From the NCBI GenBank assembly GCA_900551095.1, contig URUJ01000007.1, positions 5,626 through 69,625 on the forward strand: a DNA stretch of 64,000 nt, given 5' to 3'. Within the stretch, counting starts at the first letter, position 1; each line of letters starts with the position of its first letter. Made by a program: the position numbers and the translations under genes. The notes beneath the pieces were generated by a model. The model ran no database searches. It saw only the letters and a program-made list of their open reading frames with translations, and was not told where the DNA came from. This document shows, piece after piece, positions 17,381 through 25,446 of this stretch. The stretch is from an uncultured Anaerococcus sp. (GTDB lineage: Bacteria; Bacillota; Clostridia; Tissierellales; Peptoniphilaceae).

Positions 17381-17411
17381 AGTTTCTCTCTTTCTTTATA
17401 AGCTTAAGTAA

Positions 17412-17440
17412 ATTTTACTACATATGAAAAATATGGGCAA
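17412..17440 (-). promoter_or_regulatory. Probable promoter of the ddl-murF-fruK operon
   Basis: On the minus strand TTGCCC (17440-17435), a 17-base spacer and TAAAAT (17417-17412) lie about 30 bases before the ddl start. The spacing is ideal and the boxes are moderate. Confidence 0.45.
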
Positions 17441-17759
17441 ATATATCTCAATTTATAAGTGTTTTCTTTTTGAATTTGTGACTTATTTTATCTAAGTAAT
17501 TATAAATTGATTCATAATTAGTTACAAAATGATACTTAATTGTAATAAAAATGTCTACAATAAGATTCTCAAAATTATCTAATTATTGGATTTTGATAAT
17601 ATTTTATCATAGAAATTTATCGAAATCAGAGAGTAAATCATTTAGGAAAAGGCTTGTCTTCAATATTTGTGACAATTTGTAAACATTTTGTAAGATTTAA
17701 CAAAATCTACATAATTTCCACACAATTTAAATATATACTATACAACGTAAATAAGTGAT

Positions 17760-17776
17760 TGTTATCAATTTGTAAC
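17760..17776 (+). promoter_or_regulatory. WalR-like box upstream of the wall-hydrolase gene
   Basis: TGTTAT, five bases (CAATT) and TGTAAC fit the WalR consensus TGTWAH-N5-TGTWAH at all twelve defined positions. WalRK controls wall hydrolases in low-GC Gram-positives, including the Apf/IsaA-type proteins that the downstream gene resembles. That this organism has WalRK is inferred. Confidence 0.6.
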
Positions 17777-17839
17777 TACTGTTACATATTGTAGCAGAAA
17801 AATAAAAATAATGATTTTATATAGATTAAAGGAGAAAAA

Positions 17840-18676
17840 ATGAAATTTTTAAGAAAATACGCACTTGCAGCAGCCTTAGTAATACCATCAGTATTCACTA
17901 TAGGTTCACTGAAAGCAGAAGCTGCAAGCGCTGTAATTAATAAAGACGTTGCAAATGGAGTAAATGTTAGAAGCGAAGCTAAACTTGGCGATAACATTAT
18001 CGGTCTAATCGACGAAGCAGACAAGGAATACGAAATAAAAGAAGATAAGGACGGTTGGTTAAAAATCGACTTTGAAGGTAAAGACGCTTACGTATCAACT
18101 GACCTTTTCCACCTTCTTAACGAAACAGAAGTAGTTAGTGCTACAAATTTCAGAAAAGAAGCAAACCTAAACTCCGAAGTTATCGAAGTTTTAGAAAAAG
18201 GTACAAAAGTAAAATCCCTAGAAATCGCTGAAAATGGTTTTGTAAAGGTAGAAGTTGATGGCAAGGAAGGCTATATCTACAACAACCTACTTGAGACTTT
18301 TAGAGTAAGAAATGAAAAAAATGCCAAAGCTGGGCAAGTAAACCAAGCAAACCAACAACCAGCACAAAACACACAAAATAATAATCAAGCACCAGTAGCT
18401 CAAAACCAACAAGCACCAGCACAAAATAATAACCAATCTTACCAAGGCTCATCTAACTGGGCTAAGGAATGGATAGCACAAAGAGAATCAGGTGGATCTT
18501 ACACAGCCTACAATCCAAATGGTGGCTATTATGGTAGATACCAACTAAATCCATCTTTAGTTCCTTATGGTGCAAGCCCTGCTCAACAAGAAGCTGCAGC
18601 AGATAACTATGTAGCTCAAAGATACGGCTCATGGGAAAATGCCCAAGCTTTCTGGCAAAGAAACGGTTGGTACTAA
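17840..18676 (+). CDS. Secreted SH3-domain wall protein with C-terminal transglycosylase-like (Apf/IsaA-type) domain
   Basis: The 278-residue protein begins with a signal peptide (KYALAAALVIPSVFTIG, cut near AEAAS). Two bacterial SH3 domains follow (about residues 33-90 and 95-145; the first shows NGVNVRSEAKLGDNIIGLI). A Q/N/A/P-rich linker covers residues 155-200. The last ~75 residues (NWAKEWIAQRESGGSY, then GGYYGRYQL, then RYGSWENAQAFWQRNGWY) match the lysozyme-like domain of aggregation-promoting factors, IsaA and SceD, with the catalytic-type glutamate in RESGG. It likely acts on peptidoglycan outside the cell. AAAGGAG precedes the start and a terminator follows. The WalR-like box upstream supports a wall-remodelling role. 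Confidence 0.88.
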   Translation: MKFLRKYALAAALVIPSVFTIGSLKAEAASAVINKDVANGVNVRSEAKLGDNIIGLIDEADKEYEIKEDKDGWLKIDFEGKDAYVSTDLFHLLNETEVVSATNFRKEANLNSEVIEVLEKGTKVKSLEIAENGFVKVEVDGKEGYIYNNLLETFRVRNEKNAKAGQVNQANQQPAQNTQNNNQAPVAQNQQAPAQNNNQSYQGSSNWAKEWIAQRESGGSYTAYNPNGGYYGRYQLNPSLVPYGASPAQQEAAADNYVAQRYGSWENAQAFWQRNGWY

Positions 18677-18681
18677 AACAC

Positions 18682-18712
18682 AAGCTCAGTTTAACTGGGC
18701 TTTTTTTGTTGG
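18682..18712 (+). terminator. Terminator after the wall-protein gene
   Basis: AGCTCAGT and ACTGGGCT pair around TTA with one wobble, followed by seven T. Confidence 0.85.
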
Positions 18713-18845
18713 AAAAATTTGCCATAAATTAGCGATTATTACCATAGGTAGAAAACTTTTGGAAAAATCTAGAATTTTGCCAAAAATCTGTTTCTTTACC
18801 CTAATAATATAATATAACAATGGTACAATAAAGGTGGAGGATTTT

Positions 18846-19115
18846 ATGAAAGCAATACTTACAATTATAGGACTAGATAGACCCGGTATAATTTACCAGG
18901 TTTCAGAAATTTTATATACTTATAACATCAATATTTTGGACTTAAGCCAAACTATTATGGAAGAAAAATTTGTGGCAATGATTAACATTGATTTGTCAAA
19001 GGCTAATGCCGATTTTAAGAAGATTAAAACAAGCTTTGATGATTTGTCAAAGGAAACTAAGCTTGAAATTAGAATACAAAACGAAGAAGTTTTTGACGTG
19101 ATGCATAGGATTTAA
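18846..19115 (+). CDS. ACT-domain regulatory protein (UPF0237 type)
   Basis: The 89-residue protein is a single ACT domain: [36 protein letters not shown] is the typical first strand-helix-strand with the ligand-binding DRPGI turn (shown in parts: GLDRPGI and NINILDLSQ). ACT domains bind small ligands, mostly amino acids. GGTGGAGG lies just before the ATG at 18846. The next gene begins one base after its stop; the pairing of this ACT protein with a UPF0210 protein is conserved in many anaerobes and suggests a joint, still undefined role. Confidence 0.88.
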   Translation: MKAILTIIGLDRPGIIYQVSEILYTYNINILDLSQTIMEEKFVAMINIDLSKANADFKKIKTSFDDLSKETKLEIRIQNEEVFDVMHRI

Positions 19116-19116
19116 C

Positions 19117-20466
19117 ATGGATAAGGAAAATATATTAGATACTATAAAAATGTTAGATGAAGAAAATCTTGACATCAGAACTCTCACCATTGGAATAAGT
19201 CTTTTAGATTGTATCGACCCTGATTACAAAAAGGCTTGCGATAAGATTTATAATAAACTCATAAGAGAAAGCAAGGATTTTCTAAAAGTTTCGGGGGAAA
19301 TTTCCCAACTATACGGAGTTCCTATTGTAAATAACAGGATTTCTGTCACACCGATTTCCCTAATAGCAGCAGCGACAGACCTTGATGACTACACTCCTTT
19401 TGCCAAAACTCTTGATAGGGCGGCAAAGGAAATTGGAATAAACTTTATTGGAGGATTTTCAGCCTTAGTTGAAAAAGGCATGACAAGGGCTGATGAGATC
19501 TTGATAAAATCTATCCCCAAGGCCCTCGCAGAAACTGACTTGGTATGTGCTTCAATTAACATCGGTTCGACCAAGGCTGGGATAAATATGGACGCAGCTC
19601 GCCTTTGTGGGAAAACTATAAAAAATCTTGCTCATAATACCGAAAATGCCTTTGGTTGTGCGAAACTTGTAGTATTTGCAAATGCAGTTGAGGACAATCC
19701 TTTTATGGCAGGAGCTTTTCACGGAGTAGGCGAAGCTGACACTGTAATTAGCGTTGGTATATCAGGGCCAGGAGTGGTAAAAGCGGCTATAGCTGGTAAG
19801 GAAAATTTAAAAATAAATGAAATCTATGAAACAATCAAGAAAACCGCCTTTAAAATCACCAGAATGGGTGAACTTGTCTGCAAGGAAGTCTGCAAAAAAC
19901 TTGATAAAAACTTTGGAATAGTTGACCTTTCTCTTGCTCCAACACCAGCCATAGGCGATTCTGTTGGAAGAATTTTACAAGAAATAGGTATCGACAAGGT
20001 AGGTGGCCATGGGACAATAGCAGCCCTCGCCATGTTAAATGACGCCGTAAAAAAGGGCGGAATCATGGCAAGTTCTAGAGTTGGTGGTCTTTCTGGTGCC
20101 TTTATTCCAGTTAGCGAAGATGAGGCAATGATAGAAGCTGCAGGCAAGGGATGGATAAGTTTTGATAAGCTAGAAGCCATGACTTGTGTTTGCTCGGTAG
20201 GTCTTGACATGATAGCTATCCCTGGCAAAACTTCTGCTGCAAATATTTCTGCAATGATAGCAGATGAGGCAGCACTAGGAGTTATAAATAACAAGACAAC
20301 CGCCGTTAGAATCATCCCAGTAGAAGGAAAAGACGTGGGCGATAGCGTGGAATTTGGTGGACTCTTAGGCTACGCACCAATTATGGATGTGGGAGAATCA
20401 GATTCGAGTATCATGATAGAAAGGGGAGGATTTATCCCAGCCCCTGTTCATTCTTTTAAAAACTAG
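19117..20466 (+). CDS. UPF0210 / PFL (DUF711) family protein
   Basis: The 449-residue protein is a long, evenly conserved cytoplasmic protein of the DUF711 family: [17 protein letters not shown] near the start, [43 protein letters not shown], and [22 protein letters not shown]. No catalytic residue is established that I can name. It is coupled to the ACT-domain gene directly upstream, which may sense a ligand for it. Length matches the family (about 450 residues). Confidence 0.88.
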   Translation: MDKENILDTIKMLDEENLDIRTLTIGISLLDCIDPDYKKACDKIYNKLIRESKDFLKVSGEISQLYGVPIVNNRISVTPISLIAAATDLDDYTPFAKTLDRAAKEIGINFIGGFSALVEKGMTRADEILIKSIPKALAETDLVCASINIGSTKAGINMDAARLCGKTIKNLAHNTENAFGCAKLVVFANAVEDNPFMAGAFHGVGEADTVISVGISGPGVVKAAIAGKENLKINEIYETIKKTAFKITRMGELVCKEVCKKLDKNFGIVDLSLAPTPAIGDSVGRILQEIGIDKVGGHGTIAALAMLNDAVKKGGIMASSRVGGLSGAFIPVSEDEAMIEAAGKGWISFDKLEAMTCVCSVGLDMIAIPGKTSAANISAMIADEAALGVINNKTTAVRIIPVEGKDVGDSVEFGGLLGYAPIMDVGESDSSIMIERGGFIPAPVHSFKN

Positions 20467-20474
20467 GAGGAAAA

Positions 20475-20999
20475 ATGACAGAAAAAAATCCAATAGTAAC
20501 ATTCATGATGGAAAATGGAGACATAATAAAAGCTGAACTCTACCCAGAAATCGCTCCAAATACAGTATCTAATTTTATATCCTTAATAGAAAAAGGCTTT
20601 TACGATGGCCTAATCTTTCATAGGGTAATAAAAAACTTCATGATTCAAGGCGGAGATCCAGAAGGCACAGGCATGGGCGGCCCAGGCTACGCTATAAAGG
20701 GCGAATTTAACCTAAATGGTTTTGAAAATAATCTAAAACACGAAAGAGGAGTCCTATCCATGGCAAGAAGCTTCATGCCAGATTCAGCCGGCAGCCAATT
20801 TTTTATCATGCACCAAGATAGCCCCCACCTAGACGGCCAGTACGCTGGCTTCGGCAAGGTAATAGAGGGAATAGAAGTAGTAGATAAAATTGCAGAAGCT
20901 AAAACAAATAGGCAAGATAGGCCAAAAAAAGATATAAAAATAGAGAAAACAACTGTAGAAACATACGGCATAGACTACGACGAACCAGAAACAATTTAG
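20475..20999 (+). CDS. Peptidyl-prolyl cis-trans isomerase, cyclophilin type
   Basis: The 174-residue protein shows the cyclophilin core: APNTVSNFISLIEKGFYDGLIFHRVIKNFMIQGGDPEGTG (with catalytic Arg in FHRV and Gln/Gly in MIQGGDP, cited as FHRVI and MIQGGDPEGTG), RGVLSMAR, AGSQFFIMHQDSPHLDGQYAGFG. It catalyses proline isomerisation during protein folding. There is no signal peptide, so it should be cytoplasmic. AGGAGG precedes the start, 9 bases after the UPF0210 gene, and a terminator follows. Confidence 0.93.
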   Translation: MTEKNPIVTFMMENGDIIKAELYPEIAPNTVSNFISLIEKGFYDGLIFHRVIKNFMIQGGDPEGTGMGGPGYAIKGEFNLNGFENNLKHERGVLSMARSFMPDSAGSQFFIMHQDSPHLDGQYAGFGKVIEGIEVVDKIAEAKTNRQDRPKKDIKIEKTTVETYGIDYDEPETI

Positions 21000-21012
21000 A
21001 TAAATTTACACA

Positions 21013-21041
21013 TAGCAGGCAAAATGTCTGCTATTTTTTTG
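21013..21041 (+). terminator. Terminator after the cyclophilin gene
   Basis: ATAGCAGGC and GTCTGCTAT pair around AAAAT with one wobble, followed by seven T. Confidence 0.85.
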
Positions 21042-21144
21042 ACATAAAATATATATAATATTTTCTGCTAAATATTAATTTTTTTGGTACAACGGTCTTA
21101 GAATAAATTGTCAGAACTAGGGGGACTGACGGAGGGAAAAACAG

Positions 21145-21258
21145 ATGTATTTTATAGATAGGCAGACAATAGACATGGTCCAATCCTTACGTCATTTTGA
21201 CAAAAAAAGTGAGGGAAAATCCCATAAATTAGGTAAGATTAAAATTATTATCTATTAA
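21145..21258 (+). CDS. Hypothetical small protein, 37 aa
   Basis: An ATG at 21145 follows a strong ribosome binding site (GGAGGG with 8-base spacing) and opens a 37-codon frame. The product is basic and polar at the end (RHFDKKSEGKSHKLGKIK). I recognise no family. It lies just upstream of the broken surface-protein gene, so it could be a leader peptide of that transcript or a remnant. Confidence 0.4.
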   Translation: MYFIDRQTIDMVQSLRHFDKKSEGKSHKLGKIKIIIY

Positions 21259-21321
21259 TAATTGAATTTGTCTACATTCTGTATATTCTAAAGGATACGA
21301 AAATTTATAGGAGATTAATTT

Positions 21322-24115
21322 ATGAATAGTAAAAAGAAATTTACGCTTTTACTATCAGCAAGTGCCCTATCAATGGCACTAATGCTACCAGGGCTTATTC
21401 AACAGGGAAAGCTTCAATAAATGGCATAGGCGTAACAGCAACATTTGTTAAACAAGCCGGTAGAAATGACGGAGCATAATACTTATCTGCTAACGAAAAT
21501 AACCAAGCAGCTTATAATGCAACAAATGAAATGTTTTATGGGAAACCAAGTCCAGCAACAATTCCTGCATTAGGAATTAATACACAAGCAAGTAATGGCA
21601 GTAGTGGTGACTTAAACTCATATAAAAAAGTCGACTTTAACGGTCATGCTGAAGCTGGTACGGTGGCACTTACATATGACCAAGTTGTTACAGATCCTGT
21701 TTTAGACTTATCAGGACTAGGTGGATACGTAAACGCCTTAGGTGAGTTCCAATTACAAAATGGAGCATGGGATATTGTTGGAAGAGGGTCGTTTAACGCT
21801 ACTGATATATAACTAATCACGAGTGGAGTATCTTTTGAAAAGGGAGCATCAAATTCTAACTTAGATGTTACAGATAATTGGATTAAAGTAAAAAAAAGAA
21901 ATACTTTCACCCATGCAGTTTTAAATAACCCAAATAATCCATATATTTATAATGGTCAATATAATAGCCCTCTACTAGAACCAGCAGGAGCAGGAAGTGT
22001 TATATTAAGGGGAACCTTTAAAGAAGTATCATTAAAACTTTACCATAATGCTACTCCATGGTCTGCATTTCCAACAGCACAGTATAATACAAGTAAAGCA
22101 TTCTTCACTAATTATAATAACCCACAATATGGTGACGGCATTAATGGTCTAAATGTGATTAATGCTGAAAGTTTACCATTTGGTAATAATAAAGCTGAAA
22201 ACCTTCAAAACTGGGATTTATTTAGAATTTCCTAAGACTACCAAAACCATCATCAATAGGTGATAAGGTTTGGTTAGATGATAATGCTAATGGAACTCAA
22301 GATGTTGGAGAAGCAGGAGTTGCAGGAACAACTGTAAAACTATTAGACAAAGATGGAAATCCAGTAAAAGATTTCAATGGAAACCCTGTAGCAGAACAAA
22401 AGACAGATGAAAAAGGAAACTATAAATTTGAAAACTTGGAAGCTGGAGAATATGTCGTTCAAGTAGTAAAAGAAGACGGGCATAGTCTTACAAAAAAGGG
22501 ACAAGGCACTTCTGATACAGATTCAGACGTAGATCCAGATACAGGAAAAACAGATGTAATTACATTAGAAGCAAATAGAGAAATTACAAATGTAGATGCA
22601 GGTTTGGTAGAAGATGACACCTACAAGGTAGTTTATAAATTCGAACCATCAAAAGAACCAAACATGCCAAGTGAATTACCACAAGGCGTAAAAGATCAAC
22701 TTCCAGAAGCAAAAGAAAATCTAGAAGATGGTGCAGTAGTTCCATCACCAAAAGACTTCACAGGAGTAGAAGATGAAGTAAACGGAGGAACATGGTCTTT
22801 TGAAAAATGGGATAAAGATTCAGTAACAATTAATAAAGGCACAATAGGTGAAGACCGCACAGAAGAAGTAACAGGCTACTGGAAATTCACACCAAAAACT
22901 GAATACAAAGTAACCCACGAATTCAAATCAGGTACAGAAGGCAAAAAATTACCAGAAGAAGTTAACAAACTATTACCAGCTGACTAAACAGGTAAAAAAG
23001 ATGGAGAGAAAGTAACTCCAACTGAACCAGAAAAAACAGAAGTACCTGTAGAAGGTGGAAAATGGGTATTCAAAAACTACGATAAAACAGATTCAACAAT
23101 AAATAAAGCAAATGAACACTTCGTAGGAACATGGGTATTCACAAAAGATGAAGAACCACAACCTGAAAAAGGTAATGTTTATGTTGAGTATGTGACGGAA
23201 GATGGAGAAGTTTTAAAGGCTAAAGCACCTGTTAAAGAAAATGCAGATGTATGAGAAGCCTACACAACAGAACTAAAATCCTTCGAAGACTATGTATTTG
23301 CAAAAATGGCAGATGATTCTGCAGGTGCAAATGGTACTGTTCAAAAAGGTGATCAAACAGTTACTTACGTATACAAGAAGACTCAAGTAACACCACCAGT
23401 TGAACAAAAGGAAAGTGTGTATATAAGATATATCACTGAAGATGGAAATGTTCTTCAAGATTACACTCCTGTTAAGAAAGATGCTCCAGTTGGAAAAGCT
23501 TATACTACACAACAAAAAACATTTGAAGGCTACGAATTTGTAAAAACTGAAATAGATAAACACGGCAATACTGTTTATCTCTACAAGAAGAAAGACTCAA
23601 AAGTTACAATTCCAGCTGATATGGAATATAAAGTAAACTATAAATTTGTTTCTGCCACTGTTGGCAAGAAACTACCTCAAGAAGTACTAGACTTATTACC
23701 ATTAACTGAATCTGGTAAGAAGGATGGAGATAAGATTTCAGCTACTAAACCATCTAAGACTAAGGTTGAAGTAAAAGATGGTACTTGGGAATTTGTATCT
23801 TATGATAAAGACAGTAAGACAGTAGATAAGGCAGATGTTAAATTTGTTGGAAAATGGGTATTTAAAGAAAATACTAATAAACCAGGCGTTTCTACAGGAG
23901 AGACAACAAAACCAAACAAAGATAATAAGCCAAATACAAGTACTGGTACAACTACACCAGGAAAGACTACTGTAGTTCCAGGATCAACAACTATTAACCA
24001 AGCTAATAAGAGATTTACTGGCAATGTAAGAACAGGAGTAGGTTCTTCACTAGGTGCACTTATTACTTTAGCTGGTTCAGCACTCGCTTTATTTAAAAGT
24101 AAGATAAGAAAATAG
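21322..24115 (+). pseudogene. Large surface adhesin-like protein gene, disrupted
   Basis: An ATG with an RBS (TAGGAG) starts a signal peptide, and a single missing base near 21,390 breaks the frame. Joined across lesions, the protein reads: signal peptide; an N-terminal region of ~280 residues (STGKASINGIGVTATFV onward); an SdrD-B-like module (IGDKVWLDDNANGTQDVGE, then GNYKFENLEAGEYVV); two repeats with the YKVxYxF(x)nLPxxV pattern; MucBP-like repeats (YVEYVTEDGEVL and YIRYITEDGNVL); a further repeat; a T/P/N-rich linker; and a C-terminal membrane anchor (GALITLAGSALALF) with basic tail. Lesions are a second one-base deletion near 22,231 and in-frame stops at 21477 (TAA), 21810 (TAA), 22985 (TAA) and 23252 (TGA). 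The gene is inactive as one protein, though fragments could be made. Confidence 0.88.
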
Positions 24116-24154
24116 TAGAAGATTTGGCAAAAATTAAATATTTACTTTAGATAA

Positions 24155-24198
24155 AAAACGCCCTCTTTGCAGATTGAGCTGTAAAGAGGGTGTTTTGT
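24155..24198 (+). terminator. Terminator after the surface-protein pseudogene
   Basis: AAAACGCCCTCTTT and AAAGAGGGTGTTTT pair with one wobble, and CAG/CTG closes the inner stem. The stem is followed by TTTTGTTA. Confidence 0.9.
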
Positions 24199-24268
24199 TA
24201 TATCAGATATATTTTTCATGAAATAAGTAAATAGCATTGATTTTATATTTGAGATTTTTGGCAAAATC

Positions 24269-24302
24269 AAACGGAATGCATTGGGATTAATACATTCCGT
24301 TT
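24269..24302. repeat. Perfect 10-bp inverted repeat
   Basis: AAACGGAATG (24269-24278) and CATTCCGTTT (24293-24302) are exact complements with a 14-base loop. It sits between two converging transcripts and may end the minus-strand PTS gene, although the T run is short. Confidence 0.6.
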
Positions 24303-24351
24303 AAAATATTTTACTATTTAGGGGTCACAGAGTTAGGATACTTTTTTATAT

Positions 24352-24777
24352 TCAGTCTTCTTCTGATTCTTCTTCTATATCTTTTTTCATTTCAAAAGAT
24401 ATTATAGAATCTTTGGCGGTTTCTATTATATCTTCTAGAGTTTCGTCTATATCATCGCCGTCTGAATTTATGGCTGTGTAAAGACTTGCGAAGTTTAATC
24501 CGCCAATTACTCTGACATTTTCCTTTTCTCCTAGGGTCATTACTGCTCTATTAAAAGGTGTGCCTCCTGCAAGATCTGCTAGGACGAAGATGTTGTTGTA
24601 TTTTTCTTTTAGTTCGTCGTAGGCGATTTCAAGTTTTTTGTCAAAGGCCTCTAGACTGCCGTTATCTTTAAATTCTTCTATTCTTAGATTGTCAAATTCG
24701 CCTGCTATCATCTTGATTGCGGAGTAGACTCCACTTGCAAGGCTTGCGTGACTTATTGCTATTACTGCGTTTGTCAT
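24352..24777 (-). CDS. PTS system mannose-family EIIA component
   Basis: The 141-residue protein has the mannose-class IIA fold: AVIAISHASLASGVYSAIKMI with phosphate-accepting His10, and IFVLADLAGGTPFNRAVMTLGE, whose GGTPFN loop is family-typical. It takes a phosphoryl group from HPr and passes it to an EIIB partner. No EIIB, IIC or IID gene is in this window, so it works with components encoded elsewhere. GGAGGA precedes the ATG, which overlaps the stop of a 54-codon frame. It is divergent from the SIS-isomerase gene, so amino-sugar (galactosamine type) uptake is likely. The last 15 residues are highly acidic. Confidence 0.9.
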   Translation of the reverse strand: MTNAVIAISHASLASGVYSAIKMIAGEFDNLRIEEFKDNGSLEAFDKKLEIAYDELKEKYNNIFVLADLAGGTPFNRAVMTLGEKENVRVIGGLNFASLYTAINSDGDDIDETLEDIIETAKDSIISFEMKKDIEEESEED

Positions 24778-24941
24778 TAGAATAGTCCTCCAAAATTACT
24801 TGCTATACAAGATTTAGCTTTGAAAAACACCGGTTTATACTTTATTGATATATCCAAGGTATTATCACATGCGTGACTTTTTTTAAGTCCTAGTAGGGCA
24901 ATTGATAGCAATCTGTTTTGCTGTAAGCTTTTGCATTTCAT
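24777..24941 (-). CDS. Small 54-aa protein translationally coupled to the PTS EIIA gene
   Basis: On the minus strand AAGGAG lies a few bases before an ATG at 24941, and 54 codons run to a TAA whose last A-T-G step overlaps the EIIA start codon (TAATG). The product is basic with a mildly hydrophobic middle (LLSIALLGLKKSHACDN) and three cysteines. I do not recognise it. The good RBS plus the exact stop-start overlap argue for real translation, either as a small protein or as a leader that delivers ribosomes to EIIA. Confidence 0.5.
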   Translation of the reverse strand: MKCKSLQQNRLLSIALLGLKKSHACDNTLDISIKYKPVFFKAKSCIASNFGGLF

Positions 24942-25126
24942 CTTCTTCTCCTTGTTAATTTACAAATCCGATATCTGTGATTATTTCTAAATCTTAACCT
25001 TTTAGGTTAGAATTTTTTAAAAAACTTTTTCCTTTATTAAAAGGTAATTAAAAAACCTAATAAAATTAAAAGATAAATGATTCTTATAAGGGAAAATATT
25101 TTAGTGAAAATTCTTAAGTCCTAATC

Positions 25127-25138
25127 TGGTAATTATCA
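25127..25138. promoter_or_regulatory. Third, imperfect GntR-type operator
   Basis: TGGTAATTATCA differs at one position from the perfect palindrome TGGTAATTACCA found downstream. It lies nearest to the EIIA side and may control the divergent transcript. Confidence 0.45.
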
Positions 25139-25229
25139 ATATTATAAAGCAATAATACGATAAAGTCAATATTTATAACGGGAAATAATGAAAATTGATA
25201 TCCCATTAAGAAATTATCAGAATTAATTT

Positions 25230-25281
25230 TTGACCTAAAAATAAAAATCCTGTATACTATTGTTAATAGTGGTAATTACCA
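25230..25281 (+). promoter_or_regulatory. Promoter P1 with GntR operator
   Basis: TTGACC (25230-25235), a 17-base spacer and TATACT (25253-25258) form a good promoter. A perfect 12-base palindrome TGGTAATTACCA (25270-25281) follows at the transcription start, the typical repressor position. About 165 bases of leader separate it from the isomerase gene. Confidence 0.7.
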
Positions 25282-25362
25282 AATATAAATGAAAAGCTTT
25301 TTTTATGGAAATTTTTAGATTATTGATAAAAAGATTTGAAAACATAATTTGGTTAGGGCTAA

Positions 25363-25410
25363 TTGACTAAAAATTTTCGTGCTATATAATATAAGTAGTG
25401 GTAATGACCA
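25363..25410 (+). promoter_or_regulatory. Promoter P2 with GntR operator, proximal to the isomerase gene
   Basis: TTGACT (25363-25368), a 16-base spacer and TATAAT (25385-25390) are followed by TGGTAATGACCA (25399-25410) at the start site. The arrangement repeats that of P1. The isomerase ATG is 36 bases further on with AAGGAGG. Confidence 0.75.
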
Positions 25411-25446
25411 ATTACATAATACAGGAAATTTATCAAGGAGGCAGAT

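Larger units (their letters stand above)
17381..17839. other. Divergent intergenic region between ddl and the wall-protein gene
   Basis: This 459-base AT-rich region holds no gene. It contains a probable ddl promoter at the left, a WalR-like box at the right and several other TGT(A/T)A hexamers (around 17,670-17,690) that may be weaker sites of the same kind. The wall-protein gene has AAAGGAG just before its start. I did not find a convincing -10/-35 pair for it. Confidence 0.6.
24942..25446. other. Divergent control region of the amino-sugar locus
   Basis: These 505 bases hold no further gene. They contain three TGGTAATT/GACCA-type sites, two plus-strand promoters (described separately) and, near 24,993-25,018, a small TTAACCT/AGGTTAG hairpin followed by T. 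No clear minus-strand promoter for the EIIA transcript was found. Confidence 0.6.

Noticed and set aside
17381..17839. T-box or other amino-acid riboswitch upstream of ddl or the wall-protein gene
   Set aside because: No T-box-like GGTGG core or large conserved stem was found, only AT-rich sequence with short regulator-type repeats.
21039..21059. Promoter formed by TTGACA and TATAAT behind the cyclophilin gene
   Set aside because: The two boxes are only 9 bases apart, and the TTGACA shares bases with the terminator T run, so they cannot act as one promoter.
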